From positions 92,481-156,480 of the forward strand of contig NZ_CP012919.1 in NCBI RefSeq assembly GCF_001315015.1: DNA of 64,000 bases. Reading direction: 5' to 3'. Of the stretch, positions 1-10,286 are shown one piece after another. Below the pieces are notes generated by a model. That model ran no database searches, was not told the DNA's origin, and worked only from the letters and a program-made list of their open reading frames with translations. The position numbers and the translations under genes were made by a program. The stretch comes from Azospirillum brasilense (GTDB taxonomy: Bacteria > Pseudomonadota > Alphaproteobacteria > Azospirillales > Azospirillaceae). Every line of letters starts with the position of its first letter. Position 1 is the first letter of the stretch.

Positions 1-991
1 CGAACACCTCCGCCTGCGCGGCGCGTGCGGCCTCGAAATTCCCAGCGTTGGTCAGCTCCTTCAGAAGCCGGTACCGATACCCCACGCCGAGAGACGAGGC
101 CGGATCCGTCGTTCCGACGCGCGTCCGCAGATAATCATGGTAGGGGCTGCGGTCGAAGGCCCGTGTCAGATCGGCCTTCAGCTCGTCGCCAACCGATGCC
201 GCCACTCTCAGGGTGTGCCCACGGTCCACGACCATGACGCTCTTGAACCCGACCCTCCGCAAGAGGGCTTCGATGCCCTTGGGGCTGTAGAGCGCGTAGT
301 GGTAGCCGGGGCACAGCATCGACAGCAGGGTGCCCGGTTGCGTTTCCGGGCGGATGCCCGTGGCGCTGGGCGTGGTGAGCAGCAGCGTGCCGTCGGTCGT
401 CAACGCATCGCGCAGGACGACGAGCAGCTTCTCCGGTTCGAAGACATGCTCGATCAGTTCGGCGCACAGAGCGAGGTCGTAGGGTTCCGGTCCCGCATCG
501 GCCGCCGAATGCAGGTAGACGTGCTGGATGTCGACGCCGAGCGCCTCGCGTCCGAAGCGGGCGCTGTATCCCGGATCGAACCCCCGGGCATCCCAGCCGA
601 ACGCCACGCGGGCGTAGTCGAGCAGGAAGCCGAAGCCGCAGCCGATCTCGATGTAGCGGCGCACCCCGGCGGGATCGATCGCCGCCAGCAGTTCGGCCAT
701 CACGTCGATGCCCGCGTTCTGCTCCAGATAGACATCCACCAGCGGGTCCAGAACAGCCTCGTAGGGCGGTTGTCCCATGGTCGGATGGAAAGCGGTTCCG
801 CAGGCCGGGCAAGACACCAGGGGTTGTTCCGGATGCGGAGGCCATGGAGAGCGGACCCTCAGACGGACCCGCTTGGCCGCGGCGTCGCCGCAAGCCGGGC
901 AGATGGCGTCGAGGTGGCTATCCCCGGCCTCCCAGACGATCGTCCGGGTCCAGTCGATGATTTCCGTACCACCCATATCGATCTTGTTCAT
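1..991 (-). CDS. Class I SAM-dependent methyltransferase, partial (runs off window start)
   Basis: Reading the minus strand from an ATG at 991 gives an open frame of about 330 codons with no stop before the window edge, so the C-terminus is missing. The N-terminus has two CPxCG knuckles (CPACGD, CPACGT), a probable zinc ribbon. A Rossmann methyltransferase domain follows, with motif I IEIGCGFGFLL at about residue 115-125, an acidic position in GFDPGY and the post-II stretch LCAELIEHVFEP. This order is typical of Methyltransf_23-like enzymes in polysaccharide and antibiotic clusters that methylate sugars. The substrate is unknown. The next gene, also a methyltransferase, lies 113 bp upstream on the same strand. 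Confidence 0.8.
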   Translation of the reverse strand, partial: MNKIDMGGTEIIDWTRTIVWEAGDSHLDAICPACGDAAAKRVRLRVRSPWPPHPEQPLVSCPACGTAFHPTMGQPPYEAVLDPLVDVYLEQNAGIDVMAELLAAIDPAGVRRYIEIGCGFGFLLDYARVAFGWDARGFDPGYSARFGREALGVDIQHVYLHSAADAGPEPYDLALCAELIEHVFEPEKLLVVLRDALTTDGTLLLTTPSATGIRPETQPGTLLSMLCPGYHYALYSPKGIEALLRRVGFKSVMVVDRGHTLRVAASVGDELKADLTRAFDRSPYHDYLRTRVGTTDPASSLGVGYRYRLLKELTNAGNFEAARAAQAEVF

Positions 992-1104
992 TCCATCCCC
1001 AACATGGTCCCGATCCGCTCCTTGTCGTCTTAACAAGCCGGTCCCTCAACGACAAGGAGCGCTATCGAGAAGGAGCGCCGTGCCGGACAGGCGCGGGCCC
1101 GTCC

Positions 1105-2202
1105 TCAGCCGCGCTGCGGGTAATGGCGGGCGAGCTCTTCCGAACTCCCGCGGTCCGTCGGCCACGCCACCACGCCGTCCGGCAACTCCCGCACCTTGCG
1201 CGCCAAAACGAAGGACCCGCCGAAGGAGGAAACGAGCGGCATGAGCGCATGTGCCGGAACACAATGCTCCATGTATATGCGAACCCTCTGGTTCATGCCG
1301 GCGGCGATGATCTCGAACCCCATGGCCGGGCCGAACAGGACCTTGAGCCCCTCGTCGCTGAAACGCCAGAAGTCGTTCGGCTCCTCGTGCACGGGCCAGG
1401 ACTGGTGCGTCGTGTGGAAGGTGAGACCGCCGATCTGGAGCGCCTGGTTGACCCCAGAGGCGAACAGCCAGGGATGCGCGAGATGCTCCATCACCGAGAG
1501 GGAGAAGACCGCCCCGGCCGCCCTCGCACCGATCAGCTCGTGGATGTAGTGGGCGTCGCCGACCACGTCGACGTTGGGGGCGGCGTGGATGTCCATGCCG
1601 ATGTAGCGCTCCGCCCCGGCGAAAGCGGCGCGCAGCGGGCTCATCTGCGAGCTGACCACGCGGGCGCCGACCTCGGCGACGACCAGCCTGCGTTCATTGA
1701 CTTCGCGCTGGAAGTCCTCGAACGCCTGCTCCGCGGCGCCGCGCTCCGGCTTCGGGTCCTGCCAGGCGCTGCCGTCGGTCAGGCAGTAGGGCTTGCGGGC
1801 GGCTTCGGGGGACCGGGGAAGCTCCACCGTCTCGATGAAGCGGTCGTCGGCGGTGATCACCTCGAAGGTCACCGGGGTGCCGGCCCTCCAGGGGAGATAG
1901 AGCTTGAAGCCGCTCTCCGCGCTGTTGGGAAACTCCGCGTAATGGGGCAGCACGTCCGGGCGCGGCGCGAAACTCGCGATCTCGTAGGCATCCTCCCCCG
2001 CGGCGACGCGCAGGGCCAGTATCCGCCGCTCATAGGCGTGTATCCAGCCTTCCAGATAGAGGCCGTTGCGGTCGCACCAGAAGACCTCGATCGCGTAGAC
2101 GAAGGGCTTGCGGGAGGGCGGCGGCGAGGGCAGGCCGGTCCGCGTCAGGGCGGCGCGGAGGGTCCTGGCGGCGAGGCGGAGGGCGGAGGGGCGCTGTTCC
2201 AT
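1105..2202 (-). CDS. Methyltransferase-like protein (class I fold, degenerate motif I)
   Basis: The protein has 365 residues. The first 130 or so form a separate module with no motif I recognised. The methyltransferase half carries a poorly conserved motif I (VVAEVGARVVSS), then MDIHA at the acidic ribose-binding position and SVMEHLAHPW as the post-II motif; a HTTHQSWPVHEEPNDFWRF block follows. That last block is usual in Methyltransf_11-type proteins of surface-polysaccharide loci. Loss of the glycine-rich loop means activity is uncertain. It sits between another methyltransferase and a DUF2142 membrane protein on the same strand, so a role in glycan modification is inferred. Confidence 0.72.
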   Translation of the reverse strand: MEQRPSALRLAARTLRAALTRTGLPSPPPSRKPFVYAIEVFWCDRNGLYLEGWIHAYERRILALRVAAGEDAYEIASFAPRPDVLPHYAEFPNSAESGFKLYLPWRAGTPVTFEVITADDRFIETVELPRSPEAARKPYCLTDGSAWQDPKPERGAAEQAFEDFQREVNERRLVVAEVGARVVSSQMSPLRAAFAGAERYIGMDIHAAPNVDVVGDAHYIHELIGARAAGAVFSLSVMEHLAHPWLFASGVNQALQIGGLTFHTTHQSWPVHEEPNDFWRFSDEGLKVLFGPAMGFEIIAAGMNQRVRIYMEHCVPAHALMPLVSSFGGSFVLARKVRELPDGVVAWPTDRGSSEELARHYPQRG

Positions 2203-2290
2203 GCGACTGTCCTGATGGCTCCGCAGGCGGCACCGCCACCGGCGCGGGAGGAAACGGGCCGCAACAGATAGGCGCTGCGTGCCGCCGCTG

Positions 2291-3736
2291 TCAATTCGCG
2301 CCGCTCGCCGGAACCCACAGCCGTCCCCAGGCGGCCAGAACGTCCAGCAGAACCGCGCCGTTCAGCGCCATGAAGACGGTGAACAGCCCGAGCCTCAGCC
2401 CCTGGCGCAGGCCCGCCGGGTTCCAGGGGCCCGCCGCCGCCGCGAGCGCCAGGACAACCAGAACCTGTGCCGGGAGGAAATAGCGGCCCTGAAGTCCCTG
2501 AACCGTCTCCGCCCCGACCGGGGTGAAGCCGACCCAGAAGGCCGCCATGACGAGCAGCACATAGGCCGGGGCCGGCAGCAGATAGCCCACCGCCACCACC
2601 GGGTCGCGGCGGCGGGCGCCGTCGCACAGGGCCAGGGCCGGAAGAACCCACAGGGCCGCCAGGATCAGCCGGTCGTCGGCGTAGCCGCTCCAGGGCGGCG
2701 GGTGACCGCCGTAGCGTCCGTAGCCGTCGCGCCACCACATGATCGCCCAGTCCCGCGTGGTGGTGGCGAAGATCCGCAGCGCTTCCAGCGGGTCGGCGCG
2801 CATGGCCGCGATCTGCGCCGCCGGATCGGCGGCCGTGCCCCAATAGGGGCCGGGGACGAAGGGATAGGCCATGTTCCAGGAAAGCGCGATGCCCGCCGCG
2901 AGGCCGAGGCAGAGCGCGGTGAGCGCGATCCGGCCCCGCGTCCCGCCCACCACCGCGCCCGGCAGGTAGAGCACCGCCGCGGCGAAGGGCACCATGGTCA
3001 GCTTCAGGAAGCCGAGCGCCGCCGACAGGGCCAGCAGCCCCGCCACCTCCAGCGGCGCGAGCGCTGTGCCGCGGGCGCGGAACCGCCAGACCAGGGCCAG
3101 CAGCAGGGCGGGAATCGTCAGGTTCAGGGGGTCGGCGCTGAGCGAACAGGCGCTTTGCAGGGCGAAGGGCGACAGGGCGAGCGCGGCAAAGACCAGCCGC
3201 CCGCCGGGCAGCGCCCACAGGACCGCCAGGACCATCATCCCATAGGCGACCGCGTTGCCGATCCGCCCCGCGTGCATCTGGTCGAGCGGCCCCAGCCCCC
3301 AGGCGCGGGCGGCGGCGGTGAAGGCCGCCTGCGGCAGATAGGCGAGCGGCGCGAAACTGGCCGAGCTTGGAAAGGGCACCACCTCGTCCCGCGGCGGCAG
3401 GGTGGCGAGATGATTGGACAGGGCGCGGGCCTGCGCGGCATCGACCGGGGCGTGCTTCTGGATCAACTCGACGTAATGGAGCATGTGGACATAGCTGGCC
3501 CGGTCGATCGGCCCGCCCCAGGAGTTGGGTCCCAGTTCCTCCGCCAGGAAGCGGCCCTGGGCGATCTGCAGCACCCGCTGCCAATGGAACGGCTCGTCCA
3601 GCCCGGCGTAAGGCGGGGTCGTCACCAGAAGCAGCGCGCTGAACACCAGATAGAAGAGAGCTGCGGCGCCATAGAAGGGAACCGCCGCCAGCCGCGACCC
3701 GAACCGGGCCGGCTCATGCCGGAAGATCGTGCGCAT
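2291..3736 (-). CDS. DUF2142 family polytopic membrane protein
   Basis: The 481-residue protein starts at ATG 3736, the first methionine before the conserved block PFYGAAALFYLVF. About ten hydrophobic segments run along its length. The family signature near the N-terminus is PPYAGLDEPFHWQRV, followed by the loop with SSASFAPLAYLPQA. This is the architecture of DUF2142, putative inner-membrane glycosyltransferase or polymerase-like proteins (GT-C fold) found with polysaccharide genes. The acidic DEPFHW motif in the first periplasmic loop matches the catalytic position of GT-C enzymes; that is an analogy, not proof. The downstream methyltransferase is 88 bp away on the same strand. Confidence 0.75.
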   Translation of the reverse strand: MRTIFRHEPARFGSRLAAVPFYGAAALFYLVFSALLLVTTPPYAGLDEPFHWQRVLQIAQGRFLAEELGPNSWGGPIDRASYVHMLHYVELIQKHAPVDAAQARALSNHLATLPPRDEVVPFPSSASFAPLAYLPQAAFTAAARAWGLGPLDQMHAGRIGNAVAYGMMVLAVLWALPGGRLVFAALALSPFALQSACSLSADPLNLTIPALLLALVWRFRARGTALAPLEVAGLLALSAALGFLKLTMVPFAAAVLYLPGAVVGGTRGRIALTALCLGLAAGIALSWNMAYPFVPGPYWGTAADPAAQIAAMRADPLEALRIFATTTRDWAIMWWRDGYGRYGGHPPPWSGYADDRLILAALWVLPALALCDGARRRDPVVAVGYLLPAPAYVLLVMAAFWVGFTPVGAETVQGLQGRYFLPAQVLVVLALAAAAGPWNPAGLRQGLRLGLFTVFMALNGAVLLDVLAAWGRLWVPASGAN

Positions 3737-3859
3737 GCGGCCGGAAGTCCTCGCTTTTTTGTTCTTCGCGCCGGACAGGCGTTGCCCCGGACGGGGAGAG
3801 CGCGGTAACAGACCACATTCCCCCAGCGGCTGGAACGCCGAAATTTTCCTGCACCGGCC

Positions 3860-4843
3860 ATGATCCCGAGCATCCGCATCGTCACCGTGAACTGGAACGC
3901 CGGGGACCTGCTGCGCGCCTGCGTTGCCTCGGTGCCTGCGGCGCTGATCGGTGCCGTCACGCTGGAAGCCATGGTGGTGGTGGACAACGCCTCCGCCGAT
4001 GGATCGGCTGACGGGCTGGAAGCCGGAGGGCTGGAGGACGGCAGGCTGGCGGATGGGGGGGCGCCGCTGACCGTGCTGCGCAACCTGGAGAACCGCGGCT
4101 TTGCTGCCGCCTGCAACCAGGGCGCCGCCGGGTCGCGGGCCGACTGGCTGCTCTTCCTGAACCCGGACACCCGGCTGTCCGAAACGTCGCTCGCCCCGGC
4201 CCTCGCCTTCCTGGCGGAGCCGGCGCAGGCGCACACCGGCATCCTCGGCATCCGGCTGACGGACGAGCTGGGGCGGACACAGCGGTCCTGCGCGCGGGCG
4301 CCGACCCCGGGCCGCATCCTCGCCCAGGCGGTGGGGCTGGACCGGCTGTTGCCCGGCCTGTTCCCGCCGCATTTCATGACGGAGTGGGACCATCTGGACA
4401 GCCGCCCCGTTGATCAGGTGATGGGCGCCTTCCTGCTGATTCGTCGCTCCCTGTTCGAGGAGCTGGGCGGCTTCGACGAGCGCTTCTTCGTCTATTTCGA
4501 CGATGTGGATTTGTGCCTGCGCACCCGCCGGACCGGCTGGGAGGTGGTGCATTTCGCCGGTGCGGAGGCCTTCCACCGCGGCTGCGGCACCACCGACCAA
4601 GTGCGCGACCTGCGGCTGTTCTACGCCCTGCGCAGCCGGATACAATTCGCCACCAAGCATTTTTCCACCCCCACCGCTGCCCTGGTGACGGCAGCGACCC
4701 TGACGGTGGAGCCGCTGGTGCGGCTGCTCCACGCGCTCGCATCCCGCTCGCCGGCCGACGCCCGTGCCGTTCTGCGGGGCAGCGCGCTGCTGTGGCGATC
4801 CCTGCCCTGCCTGCTGGGATGGCGGACAGGGCGCGCGGGGTAA
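3860..4843 (+). CDS. Glycosyltransferase family 2 (rhamnosyltransferase-like)
   Basis: The 327-residue protein opens with a GT-A fold: IRIVTVNWNAGDLL, then VDNASADGS for the nucleotide-binding aspartate and LFLNPDTRL as the DxD-like metal site. The acceptor region VMGAFLLIRRSLFEELGGFDE and FVYFDDVDLCLR is diagnostic of WbbL/RfbF-type rhamnosyl- and galactosyl-transferases. There is no signal peptide; the C-terminal helices probably touch the membrane. An insertion of short repeats (GLEAGGLEDGRLADGG) after the DNASADGS motif looks like local expansion. It is divergent from the DUF2142 gene and precedes cysD by 89 bp, so it may head the transcript. Confidence 0.85.
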   Translation: MIPSIRIVTVNWNAGDLLRACVASVPAALIGAVTLEAMVVVDNASADGSADGLEAGGLEDGRLADGGAPLTVLRNLENRGFAAACNQGAAGSRADWLLFLNPDTRLSETSLAPALAFLAEPAQAHTGILGIRLTDELGRTQRSCARAPTPGRILAQAVGLDRLLPGLFPPHFMTEWDHLDSRPVDQVMGAFLLIRRSLFEELGGFDERFFVYFDDVDLCLRTRRTGWEVVHFAGAEAFHRGCGTTDQVRDLRLFYALRSRIQFATKHFSTPTAALVTAATLTVEPLVRLLHALASRSPADARAVLRGSALLWRSLPCLLGWRTGRAG

Positions 4844-4932
4844 AGCGGCGGGGGCTTGCACCGGCGGAAGCGGGACAGCGCGGCGGAAAGTGCGTACACT
4901 TCGGCGGGCGAAGCGCCGCTACCGGAGAGCCG

Positions 4933-5838
4933 ATGCCGACCCTGCCCAATGACCTCCGTCTGCTCGAAGCGGAATCCATCGCCATCCTGCGCGAGACCGC
5001 GGCGTCCTTCACCAAGCCGGTTCTGCTCTACTCCATCGGCAAGGACAGCGGCGTTCTGCTGCATCTGGCGCGCAAGGCCTTCCACCCCTCGCCCGTGCCC
5101 TTCCCTCTGCTGCATGTGGACACCGGCTGGAAGTTCCGGGAGATGATCGCCTTCCGCGACGCGACGGTGCGACGTTTGGGGTTGACGCTGATCGTTCATA
5201 GGAACGAGGAGGGGCACGCCCGAGGCATCGACCCGATCCGTTCCGGCTCCGCTCTCCACACCCGCGTCATGAAGACGGAGGCGCTGCGCCAAGCGCTCGA
5301 CCGTCATGGTTTCGACGCGGCCATCGGCGGCGCGCGGAGGGACGAGGAGAAGAGCCGCGCCAAGGAGCGCGTCTTCTCCATCCGAAACGCCGCCCACGCC
5401 TGGGACCCGCGGGACCAGCGCCCCGAGCTGTGGCGCCTGTGGAACCCGCGCATCCAGCCGGGGGAGTCCGTCCGCGTCTTCCCGCTGTCCAACTGGACCG
5501 AACTGGACGTCTGGCGCTATGTGGCCGCGCAATCCATCCCCGTGGTGCCGCTCTATTTCGCGGCGGAACGCCCGGTGGTCCACCGCTCCGGCGCGCTCAT
5601 CATGGTGGACGACGGACGGCTGCCGCTGAACCCCGGCGAGACGCCGGAGATGCGCCGGGTGCGTTTCCGAACGCTCGGCTGCTACCCGCTGAGCGGGGCC
5701 ATCGACTCCGATGCCGCGACCGTGGAGGACATCATCGTGGAGATGCGGGCCTCGAGGACCTCCGAGCGGCAGGGCCGCCTGATCGACGGGGACGAGCCGG
5801 CTTCCATGGAGCGCAAGAAGCGGGAAGGCTATTTCTGA
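4933..5838 (+). CDS. cysD: Sulfate adenylyltransferase subunit 2 (CysD/NodP)
   Basis: The 301-residue protein starts at ATG 4933, preceded by the ribosome site GGAGAG. It has the PP-loop motif SIGKDSGVLLHLARKAF near residue 35, the HVDTGWKFREM segment and the conserved GGARRDEEKSRAKER and FPLSNWTELDVW blocks. These are hallmarks of CysD, the ATP-pyrophosphatase-type catalytic subunit that with the CysN GTPase makes adenosine 5'-phosphosulfate from ATP and sulfate. The C-terminus ERKKREGYF is the usual end of the family. It overlaps the next gene by one base (TGATG), so the two are translationally coupled. In rhizobia and Azospirillum the duplicated copies are called nodP; the glycan setting fits that use. 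Confidence 0.95.
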   Translation: MPTLPNDLRLLEAESIAILRETAASFTKPVLLYSIGKDSGVLLHLARKAFHPSPVPFPLLHVDTGWKFREMIAFRDATVRRLGLTLIVHRNEEGHARGIDPIRSGSALHTRVMKTEALRQALDRHGFDAAIGGARRDEEKSRAKERVFSIRNAAHAWDPRDQRPELWRLWNPRIQPGESVRVFPLSNWTELDVWRYVAAQSIPVVPLYFAAERPVVHRSGALIMVDDGRLPLNPGETPEMRRVRFRTLGCYPLSGAIDSDAATVEDIIVEMRASRTSERQGRLIDGDEPASMERKKREGYF

Positions 5839-7700
5839 TGGAAACGGGCACCGGGCGCGGCCTGCTGCGCTTTCTCACCTGCGGGTCGGTGGACGACGGC
5901 AAGTCCACGTTGATCGGGCGACTGCTGCACGACGCCGGGCTGATCTCGGACGACCAGCTGGAACAGGCGCGGCGTGACAGCCGGGGCCGGGCGGAGGAAG
6001 ACGGCGGGATCGATTTTTCCCTGCTGGTGGATGGGCTGGAAGCCGAGCGCGAGCAGAGCATCACCATCGACGTGGCTTACCGTTACTTCGCCACCGACCG
6101 CCGCAGCTTCATCGTCGCCGACGCGCCGGGGCATGAACAGTACACCCGGAACATGGCGACCGCCGCGTCGGGCGCTTCGCTCGCCGTGCTGCTTGTGGAC
6201 GCGCGCAAGGGACTGCTGACCCAGACGCGGCGGCACGCCATCGTCGCCTCCCTGATGGGCATTCGTCACGTCGTGCTGGCCGTCAACAAGATGGATCTGG
6301 TGGAGGATGGCGAGACCGTGTTCGCCGCGATCCGGCAGGCGTTCACCGTCTTCTCCGCACCGCTGGGGTTCCGGTCGGTGACGGCGATTCCCCTGTCGGC
6401 GCGGCACGGCGACAACGTGGTGCACCGGTCCGCGGCCATGCCCTGGCACCACGGCCCCACTCTCCTGGGGCATCTGGAGACCGCTGCCGCGGAGGACGAC
6501 CCCACCGAGGATGGGCCGCTGCGCTTCCTGGTGGAGTGGGTGAACCGCCCGAACCTGGATTTCCGCGGCCTGTCGGGAACGCTCCTGTCGGGAAGCCTGG
6601 AAACGGGCGGTGCCGTGACGGTGTGGCCATCGGGCCGGTCCGCCCGGATCGCCCGGATCGTGACCTTCGACGGCGACGTGACGCAGGCGCGGGCCGGCGA
6701 CGCCGTGACCGTGACCCTGGACGCGGCGGTGGACGCGGGGCGCGGCGACCTGCTGAGCGGGCCGGACGGCGCGCCGGAGGTGGCCGATCAATTCGCCGCG
6801 CATCTTCTGTGGATGGCGGAGGAACCGCTGATCCCCGGCCGCTCCTACCTGCTGCGTGCGGGCGCGCGCTGGGTTCCGGCAACCGTCACCGCGCTTCGCC
6901 ATGCGGTGAACGTGGAAACGCTGGAGCATGGCGCCGCCTCGGTGCTGGGACTGAACGCGGTCGGGCTGTGCAACCTGTCGACCGCGGCGCCGCTCGCCTT
7001 CGATCCTTACGAGGCCAGCCGCCACACCGGCTCCTTCATCCTGGTGGACCGCTTTTCCAACCGCACCGTCGGCGCCGGGATGATCCGGCACCCCCTAAGG
7101 CGCGCCGCCAACCTGCACCGCCAGGAGCTTGCGGTGTCCACAGTGGAGCGCGCGGCGCTCAAGCGGCAGCGCCCGGCGGTCCTGTGGTTCACGGGCCTGT
7201 CGGGATCCGGCAAGTCCACCATCGCCAACCGGGTGGAGCGGCGGCTGCACACACTCGGCCATCACACGATGATGCTGGACGGCGACAACGTCCGGCTGGG
7301 GCTGAACCGCGACCTCGGCTTCACCGACGCCGACCGGGTGGAGAACATCCGGCGCGTCGGCGAGGTGGCGAAGCTGATGACAGAGGCCGGGCTGATCGTG
7401 CTGTGCGCCTTCATCGCCCCTTTCCGGGCCGAACGGGAGGCGGTGCGTGCCCTTCTGCCGGACGGCGCCTTCCTGGAGGTCTTCGTGGATACTCCGCTGG
7501 ACGAGTGCATGCGGCGCGACCCCAAGGGGCTGTACGCCAAGGCGCGGGCCGGAACCCTGCGCAACTTCACGGGGGTGGATTCCCCCTACGAGGCGCCGGA
7601 CGCACCGGAACTGCGGCTGGACACGACGGCGGAGGATGCCGACGCGCTTGCCGAGCGGGTGGTGGAGCTTCTGCACCGGAAGGGCATCGCCGAGGCCTGA
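5838..7700 (+). CDS. cysNC: Bifunctional sulfate adenylyltransferase GTPase subunit / APS kinase (CysNC/NodQ)
   Basis: The 620-residue fusion starts at ATG 5838. The N-terminal EF-Tu-like GTPase has G1 GSVDDGKST at residues 16-24, G3 DAPGHEQYTRNM and G4 NKMD. Two beta-barrel domains follow. From about residue 440 an APS kinase domain begins, with the P-loop GLSGSGKST near 453-461 and the typical DGDNVRLGLNRDLGF segment. The product drives APS formation with CysD and phosphorylates APS to PAPS, the donor for sulfotransferases. The fused form is the NodQ/CysNC arrangement. No sulfotransferase is visible in this window, so the PAPS sink is unknown. Confidence 0.95.
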   Translation: METGTGRGLLRFLTCGSVDDGKSTLIGRLLHDAGLISDDQLEQARRDSRGRAEEDGGIDFSLLVDGLEAEREQSITIDVAYRYFATDRRSFIVADAPGHEQYTRNMATAASGASLAVLLVDARKGLLTQTRRHAIVASLMGIRHVVLAVNKMDLVEDGETVFAAIRQAFTVFSAPLGFRSVTAIPLSARHGDNVVHRSAAMPWHHGPTLLGHLETAAAEDDPTEDGPLRFLVEWVNRPNLDFRGLSGTLLSGSLETGGAVTVWPSGRSARIARIVTFDGDVTQARAGDAVTVTLDAAVDAGRGDLLSGPDGAPEVADQFAAHLLWMAEEPLIPGRSYLLRAGARWVPATVTALRHAVNVETLEHGAASVLGLNAVGLCNLSTAAPLAFDPYEASRHTGSFILVDRFSNRTVGAGMIRHPLRRAANLHRQELAVSTVERAALKRQRPAVLWFTGLSGSGKSTIANRVERRLHTLGHHTMMLDGDNVRLGLNRDLGFTDADRVENIRRVGEVAKLMTEAGLIVLCAFIAPFRAEREAVRALLPDGAFLEVFVDTPLDECMRRDPKGLYAKARAGTLRNFTGVDSPYEAPDAPELRLDTTAEDADALAERVVELLHRKGIAEA

Positions 7701-7853
7701 TACGGCGCCGCATGGCGGGGTCGGCGCGGCATAATCGCTTGCCAAAGCTGCGGACTTGCGGCCATGTGCAGGAGCATTTTCCATCCGGGCGACGGTGGGG
7801 ACGTGACGCCCGGCCGGCCGAACCGCTCCAAAAACTCTCTCCAGAGACACTCC

Positions 7854-8813
<960 letters not shown>

Positions 8814-8845
8814 CGCAGGCCGCAAACCGCGCAAAGCGGGCCGGG

Positions 8846-8883
8846 AAAGGGGGAGCGTGCCCGATGGCGCGCTCCCCCTTTTT
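8846..8883 (+). terminator. Rho-independent terminator after uxs
   Basis: A 12-bp stem pairs 8846-8857 (AAAGGGGGAGCG) with 8870-8881 (CGCTCCCCCTTT), with a 12-nt loop and a run of T. It ends the uxs transcript and insulates the replication origin that starts about 50 bp downstream. Confidence 0.85.
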
Positions 8884-8930
8884 CTTGTCCCGGACACCGC
8901 CATGCCGCCCTCCGCGGACCGGTGCGGATT

Positions 8931-9243
8931 TGGAGTCTTGTCGCGCCCCCCGCTCCCGACTCACCCCTGTCGACGCGGCCCTCAGGAGCATGACCGCCCC
9001 TCCCGGCCTCCAAATCGCCGAGTCGCAAGCCGAATCGATCTCGAAAGCGATTCGGAAACGTAGAACTGGAGTTTTGTCGCGTCGATCCAAGCTTCCACAG
9101 GACGAACGAGTTATCCCCTGGAATGTTGTCGCGGGATTCCTGGACTCTTGTCGCGCGACTCGCGATTCTCTACTGGAGTCTTGTCGCTCAAACTAATAGG
9201 TGAATCTAGTAACCTTACTAATAGTCTGCGCGACAAGATTCCA
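8931..9243 (+). repeat. Iteron array upstream of repA (candidate oriV)
   Basis: Five direct copies of a 15-bp element with consensus TGGAGTCTTGTCGCG lie at 8931-8945, 9067-9081, 9119-9133, 9141-9155 and 9174-9188. A sixth, inverted copy lies at 9229-9243. Copies differ at one to three positions. They stop just before repA, and two more inverted copies follow it. The spacing is irregular except for the cluster 9119-9188. An AT-rich segment at 9190-9226 in otherwise GC-rich DNA could be the unwinding element. A weak DnaA-box-like TTATCCCCT is at 9111-9119. Iterons beside a RepA gene are the standard layout of theta-replicating plasmid origins. Confidence 0.85.
9030..9055. promoter_or_regulatory. 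Inverted repeat inside the origin
   Basis: CCGAATCG at 9030-9037 and CGATTCGG at 9048-9055 form a perfect 8-bp inverted repeat around a 10-bp spacer, lying between the first and second iterons. It has operator-like geometry. Its binding partner is unknown; RepA, a host factor or a partition protein are possible. Confidence 0.4.
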
Positions 9244-9319
9244 AATTGCGGGTGTCAACCTGCCGTGTTATGGATCGGACCATAAGTGGACCCGGAACAA
9301 ACGGCGAGAACAGCGTGCT

Positions 9320-10258
9320 ATGGGCCAGTTGCATCGCCTGATCAGCCAAGTGGGCCGTGAACAGGCCAAAGCACTCCAGACCGACCCTGATCAGCGGTCG
9401 CTGGTCGACATCGCCGCGGCGGTACTGGAAGAAGAACGCCAGGACCTTGGCATTACCTATTCAGGCTTTGCCTTGACCGCGCTTCCGCATCGACGCCTTC
9501 CCGACGACCAGCCATGGGAGAGGCGCGGGCACCGGATTCGCTTGCTGATCGAGCCGGGCCGACTGCCTGTTCGTGGCGGCGGCTTCAAACTCTACGGCGT
9601 CCCCTATGGCAGTCGGGCGCGCATGATCCTGCTTTACCTGCAGACCAGGGCTCTTCAGACCGACAGCCGGGAAGTCGAGCTGGGCCGCAGCATGCACGAC
9701 TGGCTCGACCGTATGGGACTTTCGGTTGGCGGCCAGACCTACCGGGACATCCGGGAACAGGCGTCGCGCATCGCGGCCTGCAACCTGACCTTCGCCTGGG
9801 AAGACGCCAACAGCCTGGGATTCGAAAAGGACTCGATCGTCAAGGGCGGCATTCACTTCTCGTCAGAACACAATTCCCCGCAAGGCACGCTGTGGGAAGA
9901 CCGGGTCTTGCTTTCCGAGGCATTCTTCCGCGAACTCAAGGCTCATCCGGTTCCAATCTGGGAACCGGCGTTGCGCCACATCCAGAACAACAGCACCAGC
10001 ATCGACATCTACATCTGGCTGGCCTACCGGCTGCACAGTCTGACCAAGTCCACGACCATCACTTGGCCGGCGGTGTTCGAACAGTTCGGTGCCGGCTATT
10101 CGCGTCTGCGCGATTTCCGCAAACGTTTCATCGAAGCCCTTCAGCTTGCGATTGCCGTCTACCCGGAGGCACGGGTCGACGTGGAGGATCACGGGTTGCT
10201 CCTGCACCCCTCTCCTCCCCCGATTCCGGAACGGAAGATGACCCAGCTCATGCGCTGA
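9320..10258 (+). CDS. repA: Plasmid replication initiator RepA (RepA_C/PF04796-like)
   Basis: From ATG 9320 the protein has 312 residues; the frame stays open upstream to a GTG at 9200. I prefer 9320 because it leaves the inverted iteron (9229-9243) in the leader, as in autoregulated rep genes. Blocks such as FKLYGVPYGSRARMILLYLQT, HDWLDRMGLSVGG, LSEAFFRELKAHPVPI and SIDIYIWLAYRLHSL match the plasmid-encoded RepA proteins of Azospirillum, acetobacters and sphingomonads. It should bind the iterons on either side and open the origin. The upstream array and the two downstream copies strongly support the assignment. The start codon remains uncertain. Confidence 0.88.
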   Translation: MGQLHRLISQVGREQAKALQTDPDQRSLVDIAAAVLEEERQDLGITYSGFALTALPHRRLPDDQPWERRGHRIRLLIEPGRLPVRGGGFKLYGVPYGSRARMILLYLQTRALQTDSREVELGRSMHDWLDRMGLSVGGQTYRDIREQASRIAACNLTFAWEDANSLGFEKDSIVKGGIHFSSEHNSPQGTLWEDRVLLSEAFFRELKAHPVPIWEPALRHIQNNSTSIDIYIWLAYRLHSLTKSTTITWPAVFEQFGAGYSRLRDFRKRFIEALQLAIAVYPEARVDVEDHGLLLHPSPPPIPERKMTQLMR

Positions 10259-10286
10259 TCCGGGTTTTCGGCCGCGTTCGGACAAA

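Noticed and set aside
2279..3808. Long plus-strand frame opposite the DUF2142 gene
   Set aside because: Its Arg/Gln/Gly-rich translation is the usual mirror of a high-GC gene; the minus strand has clear membrane segments and family motifs.
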